A stretch of DNA of 64,000 bases from Myxocyprinus asiaticus (Eukaryota > Chordata > Actinopteri > Cypriniformes > Catostomidae), in assembly GCF_019703515.2 (NCBI RefSeq), contig NC_059374.1, positions 21,260,595 to 21,324,594 on the forward strand, given 5' to 3'. This document shows positions 34,000 to 46,070 of the stretch, one piece after another. The notes beneath the pieces were generated by a model, which saw only the letters and a program-made list of their open reading frames with translations, was not told the origin of the DNA and did no database searches. Both the position numbers and the translations under genes were made by a program. Position 1 is the first letter of the stretch, and every line of letters starts with the position of its first letter.

Positions 34000-35440
34000 T
34001 GTCAAATGAGCCATTCAGGGTGAGACAGTAAGAGATTTGTGAAACCAGCTCTGTGTGAATTCAGGAACAGAACAGTTGATGTTTTAACCAATAATTATTT
34101 TATTTTTTTATGTTTAAAAATGTTCTCTTTTCTCAGGATTTATTTGAATACAGTCCCTTTGTTCCACGGTAGAAGGGAGCAGTTTGTCAAATCTGTGAAA
34201 ACAATAAAGAGCTGTAATGGAGAGCCTGAGTAGCTGTGTCTGCACCATCGTCTGTAATGTGTCTTTGCCTCACCTATGAATGGGGATTTAATGAATTATG
34301 TTGTAAAATATATTATTCTTTTGCATTGAAGATCAAGTCAGAAACCTGTGTCTGTAAAGTGTTCATTCATATTGTTGGTTCATCTAATATTGGTTTGGTC
34401 CCTGTGGAAAAAAGTTCTTTTTTTTTCTTCTTTTTTTTATGTGCCCCAATTATTCAGTACATTGATGTGTATGATGTCACATGATGTGTAGAAACATAGT
34501 GGCCATTAGTCTCTTTTCTTTTGTAATTTCATACAGTACCTAATCTGTGGCATGATGCGTGGCATGATTTTCGCAGCTATACTGAGCACTTGGGTAGTTT
34601 TCTGGCCTTAACAAGCCCATGAAAAGTCAAACTGTGAAAAGAAGCAAAACTGACTTCCCAATATTATACCTATCAGGATGTATAAAACAATTATTTACCT
34701 GTTTACCTAGACCTTATAAGCTGTGTTATAAAGACTGTAACCTTTAAAATTTCGATGCAGAAGGACAATGTTTTTGATTTTGGAAGTTATTGAAGATATA
34801 ATACAGGGACCAATGTTTGATTATGAAACCCATGCCCTTTGCTTGGATTGTTTTGATTTTTTTTTTTTTTTTATTATTATTTTTTTTTTTAATGACAAAA
34901 AAACCCCGTGTTAAATTAGAATCATATTACAACATTTTTGTTGATACATTGCTTTTAACACATTTTCTTTTTTTCTGGAAAATGGAAAACTCTGCTCTCT
35001 GTACTGTACATTCCCACTCCCTTTTTCTTGTAGTATTTCTTATAGTTTTGCAGCAGAATTGTATGTGGTTTACACATTACTTGTAAATATGGTAAACATT
35101 TTGTTGTTGTTGTTTTATGTTCTATTTATATTTGTAAGGTTTAGCTAAGTGGCAGTGTTTTAACAATGTTAGTTTTAGTAATTATTCCTAGAAAAACTCA
35201 ATTTCTGTTGAACGGTACAGTACAATCTGTGGTATTTACTTGTAGGCTTTGAAATTGTGAAGTTTAATCTTCCAGCTTTCCGTTTTGCTTAGTGGTATTT
35301 CTGCATTTCCACAGTTCAGTGCTTCTTCAGAGTGAATTCAAACCATCCTCGAGACCAAAGAGGTTGAATGAGGCCATGCAAGTATTGTACATACTGACCA
35401 TTGTTTTGTACTTTTAGTTCAAATAAAGTGTACATTTTTA
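34000..35440 (+). other. alcam: alcam 3' UTR (presumed)
   Basis: AT-rich stretch after the stop with AATAAA at 34203-34208 and at 35422-35427. The latter is followed by a GT/T-rich region, so both short (~0.2 kb) and long (~1.4 kb) 3' UTRs are possible. Long T-tracts lie near 34417-34437 and 34857-34890. Confidence 0.55.
35422..35427 (+). terminator. Candidate polyadenylation signal of alcam
   Basis: AATAAA hexamer with a downstream GTGTACATTTTT-type U/GU-rich region. A second hexamer is at 34203-34208. Confidence 0.5.
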
Positions 35441-35803
35441 GGGAAGAGTTTTTCATTGTTTTAATTTGTTCCAGTTTTATTGACTACGCCTCTGCTTTGT
35501 ATCCCTACAATTACACTTTAACTACATATAAAATCACTATAGAATCTCTACAAAGGATATTTGTTGCACTTTTCATGCAGTTTATTTAAGAATTCTTTAA
35601 TGGAACTTATTCATATAAATCAAAGAAATTAATTGATGTGATTATTAATAGTACAAATGTTTGGATGATCAGTCATGACATATTTCATGTGAACTAACAA
35701 TATTATTTGCATGCTCTTCTATTGAAAACAAAATAACGTGAAGATACAGAATACATTTTGGATCATCACTTTGTCCCTTAGAAAATGCATATTGATATCC
35801 TTA
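35441..35803. other. Intergenic, no feature seen
   Basis: AT-rich DNA between the presumed alcam poly(A) site and a nested MITE. Confidence 0.5.
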
Positions 35804-36338
35804 TATTAAAGGGATAGTTCACCCAAAAATAAAAATTCAGCCATGATTTACTTACCCCCGTGTTGTTATAAACCTATATGACTTTTTGGTACACAAAGGG
35901 AGACATTTTGTAAAAATGTGCTCAGTGAAGTCCTACTATGGCAGTTTATGATGACCACCTCTTCAAGATTCAAAAGGATGCAAAAGTATAATTAGAAGTA
36001 AATTATTCAATGTGACTCATGTCTTGTTTAGAAGGAATATGATAAGGTTTGGTGAGATACAAGCCAAAATCTAATTGATTATTTAGTGAAAATAATGAGA
36101 GTACACAAGGGCATTCAAGTGAAAACTCGCTTTGTGGGAACAATCAGACCACCACAGAGACATTAACAACAGAAAATTGTTACATATTGTACTTATTGTT
36201 ACATATTTTCAGGAAGATAAAGTTATCATGTCAATTTATCCATTACACATTCAAGTACATAAACATTCCACCATGTACTACCGAATATAACACTTTAAAA
36301 TAAATGTTGCAAACCATATCTGACCAGTTCCATATGTC

Positions 36339-36382
<44 letters not shown>

Positions 36383-37015
36383 CATCGATGGAGATTTGAC
36401 TACTTCATTGAAAATAATAATAAAAAAAAACCCCCGTCAATTTAAAGCTTTTTATTATACAGCACTTTTTTCCCCAAAATAACAAAAAACTAATAAAATC
36501 TCCTTCCTGCCCAGTAGGTGGCTATATCATATGCACAAAGAATATGAAACGCCAAAAACAAAAGAAGAATGCGAGAGTGGAAGTGGAGATTTATAGTAAA
36601 AAAGGACTTAAATATTGAATGATACATCTATACAGCGCTTTTTCTGGCATTACAATCAAAGCACTTTAAACAGTGAACCACACAGACTGCAGGGTGAGCA
36701 ACCCCTGCTGGCCTCCCTAATACCTCTTCCATACTGATTCCAAATATTGATCTGTTTCTCACCCACACTTATCATATCACTTCTGATGACATGGATTAAA
36801 CCACTGGAGTCTTATGGATTACTTTTACACTGCCTTTATGTGCTTTTTAGACCTTCAAAGTTCTGGTCACCATTCACTTCCACTGTATTGACCTACAGAG
36901 CTAAAAATCTTAATTTGGGTTCAGCAGAAGAAAGAAAGTAATTCACATCTGGGATGGCATACGGAGTGAGTGAATGATGAGAGAATTTTCCTTTTTGGGT
37001 GAACTATCCCTTTAA
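35804..37015. repeat. Large palindromic MITE composite
   Basis: Left edge TTAAAGGGATAGTTCACCC, right edge GGGTGAACTATCCCTTTAA (perfectly inverted). At 1.2 kb it is longer than sister copies because other sequence is inserted, including (TA)n at 36342-36379 and a second partial copy of the same family (from about 36480). Confidence 0.75.
36342..36379. repeat. (TA)n microsatellite
   Basis: Nineteen TA units, read directly. Confidence 0.95.
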
Positions 37016-38206
37016 GAAGTTGCGTAGTGACTACTGGAATCAGCAACAACATTAAGACTCTTTGGTTTTGTCATGAGTATGATCGCATGGCTAGAAGCAA
37101 CAAATTGGCAAGGGACAGCTGGGTTCAATGGATTTGTAAACTTTTTAATTTTCTGTCAATCATTAATCAGCATTTTTATTGGAGTAATAAATGGGTCATC
37201 ATCATATAAATTTGAAAATGTTGAAAGAAATGCATTCAAATAGTTATCATCAAGCATTGCGCCACAGTTTTTGCTCCCCGGTGCAGCTGTTGCTGTCCAT
37301 GGTGCTGTAATAGACAGCAAAGATTATGATATTTCAGGTCAATACAAACACAATCACCAAGCTCACTACCTCACTAGGGCCAGACCTTTTCTAGAGAATC
37401 AAACGGCTGTAAAAATAAATAAATAAGTGAGACAAATTCTAAATGAGCAGGATGAGAAATCACACAGGCCTGAGAAAAACACTTCTCAGTCAAATTGTGC
37501 TGAAAGTTTTATTCGACTTTCCACATAATACAGTCAGATCTTCAGCAAGTGAATCAGGTGCACCACCAGCAAACTTAATGACACCTGGAATGCCGTAGTT
37601 GGTGTTTAAAAACTTTACTATGAAATAACCTAAAGTTTACAGTATACACTGTATTTAGTGTTAAAAATGTTCATACATTAAAGGTGCACTCAGTAATTTT
37701 ATTCCTCATTAAAAAGGTTTAACTCCTAAAGACATGAATTGTATTTTTGCAATATATTTAGGAAATCATGACCACTCACACTAAAATGAAGACTAAAATG
37801 AAGTCATTTCAGTAACTTTATAAAGCTGTTTTATTCTACATGGAGAGGGTCCGCACATGGGGGCTGCCATGTTAGAATCACATGACCAGCCGAATACTAC
37901 TCGCTTAATCTCAGTAAACGCCTTGTTATTTGACTCTTTAAATCATTTATTAAAGTAATCATGGAAGACTGTGAATGCTAATTTCTACAATGGCATCTGA
38001 TATGGAAAACTATTGATTTTTAATGATGCTGCATCCAAGCCGCTAGGAGTCAGTGTGAGTCCAAGATGAAATAATTAGACTTTACATTAATTGGTGTTCA
38101 GATGTCATTCTTGAGTAACTGCAACTCACACCATAACACTTTTACATAATGTAGAAAACTCTCAACAAACTCTAAGTTGCACACTGGCATAAAAACAAAT
38201 TAGCTG
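37016..38206. other. Intergenic, possible repeat fragment
   Basis: A segment from about 37678 (TTAAAGGTGCACTCAGTAA) has the look of a dispersed fish repeat edge, but its inverted partner was not found. No gene seen. Confidence 0.4.
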
Positions 38207-38342
38207 GGAGTCACGTGACTACATGCGAGGTTCAGAGATGTGAACGGTGAGCTCTGCGCACTTTGCTAGTTTTAATACTTTTTATGTCATAAACTGGTGA
38301 GATTCGATACACCCTGATCCTTAACTGTTCTAGGAAGACAAT

Positions 38343-39255
38343 ATGTCAAAGAATTCAAAATCCTCAGGCTCTGGAGACATTAAAAGACACTTATGTGCTC
38401 AAGCTGACGCCCCCGAGCAGGCTGTAAGCCTGGGAGCCGATTTGGCCGGAGAAGTGAGGGAAATTCGGCATGAATTGTTGAACGTGTCGGCAATGCTGAC
38501 GAAGGTCGTTGAAGGATCTTGCTGTAATACGTCAATCGATCACTGCCATGGAGACGAAATTCACTGAGGTGGTTACAAGAGTGGGGGATGTCGAGAAACT
38601 GATCGATTATCTGGAGTCATTGGAGAGGGAATTAGCTGCTAATCCGCTAGCGACCAAGGTGGATTTGGAGCACGTCTAGGAGAAGTTGAAGGACTTGGAG
38701 AACCGCAGTAGGCGAAATAACGTCCAAATTGTTGGAATTCCTCAGCATGAGGAAGGCAGAAATATGGTAAAATTCCTAGACGATCTCTTCCAAGGTCTGC
38801 TCGACATAACAGGCCACAAGCTGGAAATCGAGCGAGCTCACAGAGTTCCGGCTCTGAGATCAGCTGAGGGAGACAGGCCCCGATCAATTTTGGCCAAAAT
38901 TCTGAGATCATCCAATAAAGATCTTGTGTTACGCGAGGCGAGGAGCAAAGGAAAGCTTTCTTGGAAAAATCACAACATTTTCTTGTTCTCAGACTTTGTG
39001 AATTCGACAAGAGAGAAACGTGATCGATTCAAGGAATGCAAGAAACTCTTACATCAATGGAAGATAACTTTTGCACTGATGTTCCTGGCCAAGTTAAGAA
39101 TAGATACTAAGGATGGCCGCAATGTATTTACATGCCGACAACAAGCAATGTCCTTCATAGAGGCAATAGACTGGGTAAGCCATTTGATGTTTCTCATGTG
39201 CCCCTCGAGTGAGTTTGTCTTGCCATATATACACTTTGTTGTCCGAGGAAGCTGA
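38343..39255 (+). pseudogene. LINE ORF1-like protein (L1 transposase_22-like), broken
   Basis: Two frames, 38343-38567 and 38686-39255, separated by a frame change. The second carries the Arg-Ser-Arg-Arg-Asn-Asn-Val and Glu-Arg-Ala-His-Arg-Val motifs of L1 ORF1 RNA-binding proteins and a C-terminal half (Phe-Thr-Cys-Arg-Gln-Gln-Ala). The upstream frame is compositionally like the coiled-coil N-terminus. It would be an RNA-binding chaperone in an active element. Confidence 0.8.
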
Positions 39256-39436
39256 GCGCCTTCTTTGTTTCTTTTTGTACTGGTTCCACCTAGAGGCTGG
39301 AGTTTGTTTTGTGGAATAACACTCCTTCGGGACAGTTGTGGATGAATCTGCTCATTCTTTGTGCTTGTGCCTCCTATTGGCTGGAATTTGTTTTGTGGAG
39401 TATTTTTTATAGGATATTGGAAGGATTACATCATAT

Positions 39437-42414
39437 GCAAAAAATCCAAAGCACGAGAACTCATGGAGTTGGAAGAGAATATTAAAAGTACCGAAACAGA
39501 GCTGAAGCGCCGACTGTCATCTGATGGCCTCAGAGAACTGACCCGATTGAAATACAGATATAATACTATTTTGTTGCTGAAGGTGGAGTTTTGGTTATTC
39601 AGGGCAAGACAGTCATACTTTGAGTCGGGAGACAATGCAGGGAAGCTTTTGGCTAGATATATAAAACAGAGAGAGTCTTTTTCTACCATTCCCTCAGTGA
39701 AATCTGCTTGTGGTGAAATATTTACCTCAGCCATTGATATTAATAATGCTTTTTTTGGGGGGGGGGGATTTTTCCCATTTTTCTCCCAATTTGGAATGCC
39801 CAATTCCCAATGCGCTCTAAGTCCTCGTGGTCGCATAGTGATTCGCCTCAGTCCAGGTGGCGGAGGACGAATCCCAGTTGCCTCCGCGCATCTTATCATG
39901 TGGCTTGTTGAGCGTGTTGCCACGGAGACATAGCGCATGTGGAGGCTTCACGCCATCCACCGCGGCAACCACGCTCAATTCACCATGCACCCCACCGAGA
40001 ACAAATCACATTATAGCGACCACGAGGAGGTTACCCCATGTGACTCTACCCTCCCTAGCAACCGGGCCAATTTGGTTGCTTAGGAGACCTGGCTGGAGTC
40101 ACTCAGCACACCCTGTGATTCAAACTAGCGAACTAGCGAACTCCAGGGGTGGTAGCCAGCGTATTTTACCACTGAGCTACCCAGGCCCCCCCATATTAAT
40201 AATGCTTTTAAAGAATTCTATCTTGATCTCTATAGTTCCACGTCTTCGTCTACTGATGAAGATATTAGAAACATTGTGGAACCATTAGAACTCCCTAAAC
40301 TGACGACTGAGCAAAAAAATTCTCTTAATTCTGAGATAACCTTGGAGGAGCTTGGTGAGGTAATTAAGGCCTTGCCTAAAGGCAAGGCTCCGGGGCCAGA
40401 CGGCTTTGCCTCTAAATTTTTTAGATCTTTTGCTACAAAACTGGCTCCACTTTTGTTAGAAGTTTATAAGAAATCATTAAAGAATGGAAAGCTTCCGCCA
40501 ACCATGACACAAGCCTGATTCTTAAAAAGGACAAAGATCCAAGCGTGTGTAAGAGTTACTGTCATATTTCCCTGATCCAGCTAAACATAAAAATATTGTC
40601 AAAAATTTTGGCTAACTGATTAAGTTATGACATCTCTTATACATATAGATAAGCTGGGGTTTATTCAGGGCCACAGCTCTTCTGATAACATTAGGCTTTT
40701 CATCAATATCATGTGGTCAGTGGCGAATGATCAGATTCTGGTTGCTGCAATCTCACTTGATGCCGAAAAGGTGTTTGATATAGTAGAATGGGATTATCTT
40801 TTTAAGATTTTGGAAATATACGGGTTCGGGAATACTTTTATTGGATGGATTAAGTTACTTTATAGACACCCGATAGGGGTGGTACAAACAAATGGATTAA
40901 TTTCAGATTATTTTCAGATTATTTCAGATTATTTTACTCTGGATAGAGGCAGCCGGCAGGATTGCCCTCTTTCCTCATTATTGTTCTGTCTTGCCCTGGA
41001 AACATTAGAGCCGCGATAAGAAAGGAAGATGATTTTCCGGGGGTGGTAGTGGGAGGTATGGTGCATAAGCTTTTGCTTTACGCAGATGATATTTTATTAT
41101 TAGTCTCTGACCCCACTAGAGCTATGCCTTGCCTCCACAGAATTATTAATTCCTTTTCTAAGTTCTCAGGATACAGGAGTCAATTGGTCTAAATCTGAAG
41201 CTTTGGCTCTGACAGCGTACTGCCCAGTAACAGCTTTTCAGCTGGGCGCCTTCCAATGGCCCAAACAAGGCATTAAGTATTTGGGCATTTTATTCCCAGC
41301 AAATTTGTGTGATTTAGTTCATTTTGACCCCTTAATAAAAAGGTTTTCGAGCAATGTGGGCAGGTGGGCTTCATTTCATTTATCTATGATTTGGAAGGTT
41401 AATGTTATTAAAATGAAATGTATTCCAAAATTCAACTACCTGCTACAATCTCTCCCTGTAGATGTCCCCCTCTCTTATTTCAAGCAATTTGATAGCATAG
41501 CGAAGTCCTTCATTTGGAATGGTAAACATTCCAGATTACATTTCAATAAGTTACATAGGCCGATTGACAAAGGTGGGCTAGGCCTACCCAAGATTTTATT
41601 ATTATGCATTCGATCTCAGACATTTGGCTCATTGGTCGCTTCCACCTGAGAGAGCCCCTCCCTGGTTTTGTACTGAATAGGAAGGTCTTGCCCCTATTTT
41701 GCCATTGCAAAGCCTTTCTATTAAACTAACCGGAGAAGTTAAGTTACACCCCGTTATCTCATATTTGCACTCAGTATGGACAAAAGTGTCCAGAATGTTT
41801 AATTCGGACATTTATTTAAATGTTGCCTCGAGCATATGGCTGAACCCAAAATTATGGATTAATAAATCCCCTTTCTGCTGGTCAGAGTGGATTGTGAGGG
41901 AGGTTAATACACTCGGTGACCTATATGAGAGTGGAGTGTTGAGATCCTTTGAAAATATGGTTCAGCATTTTAGGATTCACAGATCTAAATTGTTTAGGTA
42001 TTTACAGCTGCGCCACCTGCTCTGTACTATTTTTGGGAGTAGCATACACCACCCCCTATAACGGCAGATACTCTGGGAGTGGTGATTACTACTTTTGGAA
42101 AAGGTCATGAGGCATCAGTGTATTACTCCCTGCTAATTCAGAGTCTGGGGGACGGAGCTTTAACTTCTATCAAGAGATTATGGGAGAAAGATTTAAACTT
42201 GGTGTTGGAGGAAGGAGTGTGGACTAGGATTCTAAAAAACATCAAGTCTACATCTAGAGATGCAAGGGTGCATCTAATGCAATTTAAGATTTACATTGAT
42301 TCTATTGGACCCCTTCTAGATTGTATAGGCTTGGTCTTAATGACACACCCACCTGCTGGTGATGCCAATCAGAAGACGGGACACACGTGGCGTGTTAACA
42401 TCCAAGAATTTTAG
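39437..42414 (+). pseudogene. LINE ORF2 reverse transcriptase, broken
   Basis: Fragments in changing frames lie at 39437-39753, 40193-40518, 40627-41019, 40962-41192, 41203-41649, 41699-42061 and 42079-42414. They cover the linker, RT fingers, palm (Tyr-Ala-Asp-Asp) and thumb/post-RT region (Trp-Asn-Gly-Lys, Lys-Gly-Gly-Leu-Gly-Leu-Pro). The expected N-terminal endonuclease is absent. The SINE 39754-40192 interrupts it with a target duplication, so it was already a resident target. Confidence 0.85.
39754..40192 (-). mobile_element. tRNA-derived SINE, copy 4 (inverted, complete)
   Basis: The reverse complement shows A box TAGCTCAGTGG, a B-box-like GTTTGAATCA, then the shared body and tail. 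A perfect 17-bp duplication (ATATTAATAATGCTTTT) flanks it at 39737-39753 and 40193-40209. It is inserted into the LINE ORF2 sequence. An apparent plus-strand ORF across it is not a gene. Confidence 0.93.
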
Positions 42415-43068
42415 TTGAGGGTTCAGAGCTTTATGTGTGACGTATTGGACACTCAATTTTCATTTAATTTTTCATCTCTATCTTAGGCGATGGAGTGGTC
42501 ATTAATATAAGGGAAAGACATTTAAAAAGTTGGGTCCTAGCCGGAGTTATGATCGGCAGACGGATCATTCTCAGGGGATGGAAGTTGGCTGGAGCACCCT
42601 CATTTCAGGAGTGGTGCAAAGAGATGGGCGGCGTGGCGGCATTCAAGGAGGTAATTTATAGAAGGCTGGGAAAATGAGATTTGTTTAACAGGAAGTGGGG
42701 TAGATATTTGGCTTTTTTGGAGGGTTCTCGGGGAGGGGTAGTGGAGAAGGATTTGTAGTTTAAATGTGTATGTGTATTCTTATTGTTTTTTGAAAGTATA
42801 CTTTTTTATTTTTATGTTCTAATTATTTATGACCACTGTAGTGCATGTTTGTGTCGGGGGTTAAGCATTTCCATAATGATCAAATGAGAGTCTTTATAAA
42901 GTTTTTGTGACTGATTTACTTGATTGACACATTACGTGCAGCTACCCTGTCCCCCATTCAAAATCGTCATTGGAACATGTACAACAAGAGTACATAAAAC
43001 AATACATGTCAGGGGTTTATATTAGATATTACATGAAAAAAGCAACCAAAAAAAAAAAAAAAAAAAAA

Positions 43069-43377
43069 GAGTTTGTACATAGTAAATAATTGCATGGTTC
43101 GTATTGCTTTCAGAGTTGTACTTTTAGAAACAGTTTCTAAATATGTTTTAATGTCAGTTTTGAATTGTTCAAAAACAGGGGGCTGAAACCATGGTTTTAC
43201 TACAGTAATATTATAGTAGTAACCATGGTTAAATGTGTGGTAACTATGGTTTAACTAAATTCCATGGTTAAACTATAGTTAGCCTACTGTAGTGAACCTA
43301 TAGTTAATTTTTGTAAGGGTAAACAAAACAGAAGTCTAATAATTTTCTGTTTAGGCTCACAAATGTAAAAAAAATAA

Positions 43378-43462
<85 letters not shown>

Positions 43463-43737
43463 TAATAATGATTAATTATTACAAAACAATATCTTAAATT
43501 ACCCATTTTATCCCAAGAAATCACGCAAAAAAAATAAAAATAATAATAATAATAATAGAAGTATCGGTATCGACGATATTGGACTTGAAATTATTGGTAT
43601 CGGATCGAAAAGAAAATAAGTGGTATCGCCATCCCTAAACCTCTTTCACTTTATTTGAAATACAATACTTGTGAGGTGTGAAGAAGTCATTCATATTACT
43701 CCAATCAAACTGTTCTTTTTTTTTGTTTTTTTTTGCT
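43069..43737. other. Intergenic: AT microsatellite and MITE fragment
   Basis: It contains complementary ACCATGG-rich segments (43190-43310), (AT)n at 43383-43455 and an AGTATCGGTATCG...GGTATCGCCATCCCTAA element fragment (about 43560-43636). The dyrk1a promoter begins right after. Confidence 0.6.
43383..43455. repeat. (AT)n microsatellite
   Basis: About 36 AT units, followed by AAT/ATT repeats. Confidence 0.95.
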
Positions 43738-43760
43738 TGATTGACAGTTGCCCTAGCAAC
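43738..43760 (+). promoter_or_regulatory. PBX/MEIS site overlapping an RFX X-box
   Basis: TGATTGACAG (43738-43747) is the textbook PBX-MEIS composite. It overlaps by one base GTTGCC-CT-AGCAAC (43747-43760), which fits the X-box form GTNRCC-N(0-3)-RGYAAC. Both motifs are exact; occupancy is inferred. Confidence 0.55.
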
Positions 43761-43771
43761 AGCCAGGCCGT

Positions 43772-43781
43772 CGCCATTTTG
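43772..43781 (+). promoter_or_regulatory. YY1-type site 1
   Basis: CGCCATTTTG, matching the YY1 core GCCATnTT, in the CpG-rich promoter. Confidence 0.5.
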
Positions 43782-43998
43782 TCGGTGGCTTTTTTAATCT
43801 TTCAAATGTTTTCGCTTCCCGCCGGAATAATGCAGTCACCCGCTCGTAACAGCGACCGTTCTGGACAGGATCCGTCAGCTGCGTCGGACTGAAAACAACA
43901 CCGGGACAAAGAATCGGAATGTCAGGAATATATTTAGAGGGCTAGTAGTCCGTGTCTCGGGTCCGCCGGGCCGGTCCGCTGCGCAGGTTTGGATCGCG

Positions 43999-44008
43999 CG
44001 CCATTTTG
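43999..44008 (+). promoter_or_regulatory. YY1-type site 2
   Basis: A second exact CGCCATTTTG on the same strand, 227 bp downstream of the first. YY1 sites close to start sites are common in CpG promoters. Confidence 0.5.
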
Positions 44009-44229
44009 TGAAAACTGACAAAAAACCTCAACGGAAAAGAGATGCATTTTAACGAAGATGTTTTTATAATAACTACACGCCTTTCGTTTTCCACCCTTAT
44101 TTGTGGTCCTGAAGATCATTAATTTCCGTCCCCAGCTGTGCAGAAAACGATCGATCCGTGAACGCGCGTTGCCGTGCGAGCGCGAGCTGGTTAAAGTCAC
44201 TCAGACAGAGTGCTAACTAGCCGCTAGCC

Positions 44230-44451
44230 TTCACTTCACCACTATTAAACCATGGTGAAAGCGCATAAGACGTCTGACACGGGTAAAACTGGACTGGAAA
44301 GCCGCTGGTTTACCTGTCAATTAAAATAGGACTGCATTTGGCACTGTCTGGCTCGGTACATTAGGGGTGTTGGAAGCTGAAGTAGAGAAACTGGATAAGT
44401 CGCTTCTCTTTACTGGATCTGGGACTCTAAATGAAGATCACACCATCAAAG
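44230..44451 (+). other. dyrk1a: dyrk1a 5' leader exon (non-coding), strong donor
   Basis: Leader sequence ending AAAG|GTGAGT at 44451/44452, a near-consensus donor. The 5' edge is not determinable. It contains a 25-codon upstream ORF and a late ATG at 44432 that would be out of frame with dyrk1a if joined directly to 50164. An alternative donor AAAG|GTAAGG at 45147/45148 could mark another leader exon; alternative first exons are known for mammalian DYRK1A. Confidence 0.55.
44252..44329 (+). promoter_or_regulatory. 25-codon uORF in dyrk1a leader
   Basis: ATG at 44252 in strong context (AAACCATGG), 25 codons, stop TAG at 44327-44329. Not part of DYRK1A. It could repress downstream initiation. 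Confidence 0.5.
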
Positions 44452-46070
44452 GTGAGTTTTTGGCAAAGCAGTCAAGTTAGGAAAAAAATGTTGAGGTCTA
44501 AATGAAAGATGTGTTCTGTATGTGTTGTTTTGTTTACAAACGGTTTGTTTGGTGGAGATAGCGTTTGTCTGTTGGTTAGAAGCTAGCTTGGCCTAGCTGG
44601 CTAACCGATTAATATCTTCCCTTCCATTCGTAAGCAGCATTTGTTGATATATTAAAAAGCATATCCGATTGAATACACCTGCTTTTATCTTCCAGAAGCA
44701 ATGCAGTGAACAGTTGTGCTGATTTTAAGAATACATAGTCTTGACACTCGTTTAACAGGAAAAACCCTACATGTAGCTCTGCTAGGACAGACTGCCAGAG
44801 CAAATGTGTCTCGTTAGCTCAGCCTAACGATTTTATACACCAACAGAAAGTCAGCCAGCTGGGTGCTTAGGGAAGTGTATCATCACATCAATCTGATGGG
44901 AGTGTTTGGCTGGTAACTGTGATGGTGATGAAGCCCCATGACTAGCGTGTTGTCAGTTAGCCATCAGGCTGGTTTCCTGTCGGGGGAGGGGGGCTGACAT
45001 TAGCCAGCGATGTGATGCCTCCACTCGGGCTCTAAACATAGTTATCCTGCAAACATTGCTCAGTCATGTAGTACGGGGTTTAGCATGACGAGGGAGGCGT
45101 AAAGCGAGTCCAATCGAGCCCGATGAATGGCTATGCCAGCTAGAAAGGTAAGGTCCGCTTTTACCTGTCACCATCACGCGATTATCTGGCTATCTCAGTG
45201 TTCAAGGGCTTATGTCAAGTTGTTTATAGTTCATGTGAAGGAACTGAAGGCACGCATCATAACTGCTCAGATTGTTATTAGTTAATCTTTGTAATGTCAG
45301 AGGGATGCTTTTGTCTTGGCAAGCTGAATATTGATCATATGTTTGTCTGAGCAGGTAAATGCAGGACAGGCTGTAAGATTTACCCCACAGTAAGCTGGCA
45401 TCTGAGGGTTCAAGTCGCATGGTGCTGTCATACCTGAGGCCCTAATAAATGTACATGACATGAATGTAAAGCTTTTAAAGTAAAATGTCACTTGAATAAA
45501 AATAAGACTTGTCACCTCTGTTTCCCTGAGGTAAACTTTTATTCTGAAAGTTCCTTGTTGGTAGATCTATTCCAGATGCCACTTTTTTTTTTTTTTTTAA
45601 TCACTAACTCAAAAACAAACATACTAGGCTAGATTAAATCTGCGAGTGATGGCACATTATTCAATTTTACCTTTACCATGATGCAGTTTATTTATTGTTT
45701 TGCACAAGCTTTATTTTATTTACACCGTAAGAACAATTTGTCTGCATATTAGCAAGATATGAAGGAATAGGCCTTCTTGCACAAAGGGACCAGGATGCAC
45801 CATTTATATACCATTTTTATTTTTTATTGTTCTATTATTAACCAAGGAGTTTTAGGAGTCCTGAAATCCTGCTACTGGTAAATACTGTTTGCTGTAGCAT
45901 CATTTGAGGGTCTCTTTTTGACCAGATGTTTGGAAAATGAGCCAGAACACCATTTAGATTGATTATAACTTGGTTCTTGAGAAAATTGTTTTGTGGAAAA
46001 CGACAGCCACTACCAATGGTCTTTGTAGAAGTATGGTTGGTTAACTTAGACTTTGAGAAAACTTAGAACT
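44452..46070. other. dyrk1a leader intron, 5' part
   Basis: It contains a possible alternative leader exon donor (45148) and CpG-containing sequence up to about 45180, then ordinary AT-rich DNA. No coding exon was identified. Confidence 0.5.

Larger units (their letters stand above)
38207..42900 (+). mobile_element. L1/Tx1-type LINE, decayed, endonuclease region lost
   Basis: A GC-richer 5' segment (from about 38207) is followed by an ORF1-like region (38343-39255), the EN-to-RT linker of ORF2 (from about 39437) and reverse transcriptase to about 42414. Signature pieces are Lys-Gly-Lys-Ala-Pro-Gly-Pro-Asp-Gly, an Arg-Gln-Asp-Cys-Pro-Leu-Ser block and Tyr-Ala-Asp-Asp (41079-41090). Stops and frame changes occur throughout. 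Only about 180 bp separates ORF1 from the linker, too little for an apurinic endonuclease domain. A SINE splits ORF2 at 39754-40192. The 3' end is uncertain; an A-run lies at 43049-43068. Confidence 0.88.
43738..44250 (+). promoter_or_regulatory. dyrk1a: CpG-rich dyrk1a promoter region
   Basis: There is an abrupt change from AT-rich DNA to CpG-rich sequence lacking a TATA box. It contains a TGATTGACAG / X-box composite (43738-43760) and two CGCCATTTTG YY1-type sites (43772-43781, 43999-44008). It lies directly upstream of an exon-like leader with a strong donor at 44452. This is typical of a housekeeping-type vertebrate promoter. Exact start sites are unknown. Confidence 0.65.

Noticed and set aside
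39426..39938. 170-codon minus-strand ORF
   Set aside because: Antisense shadow of LINE ORF2 plus the inverted SINE.
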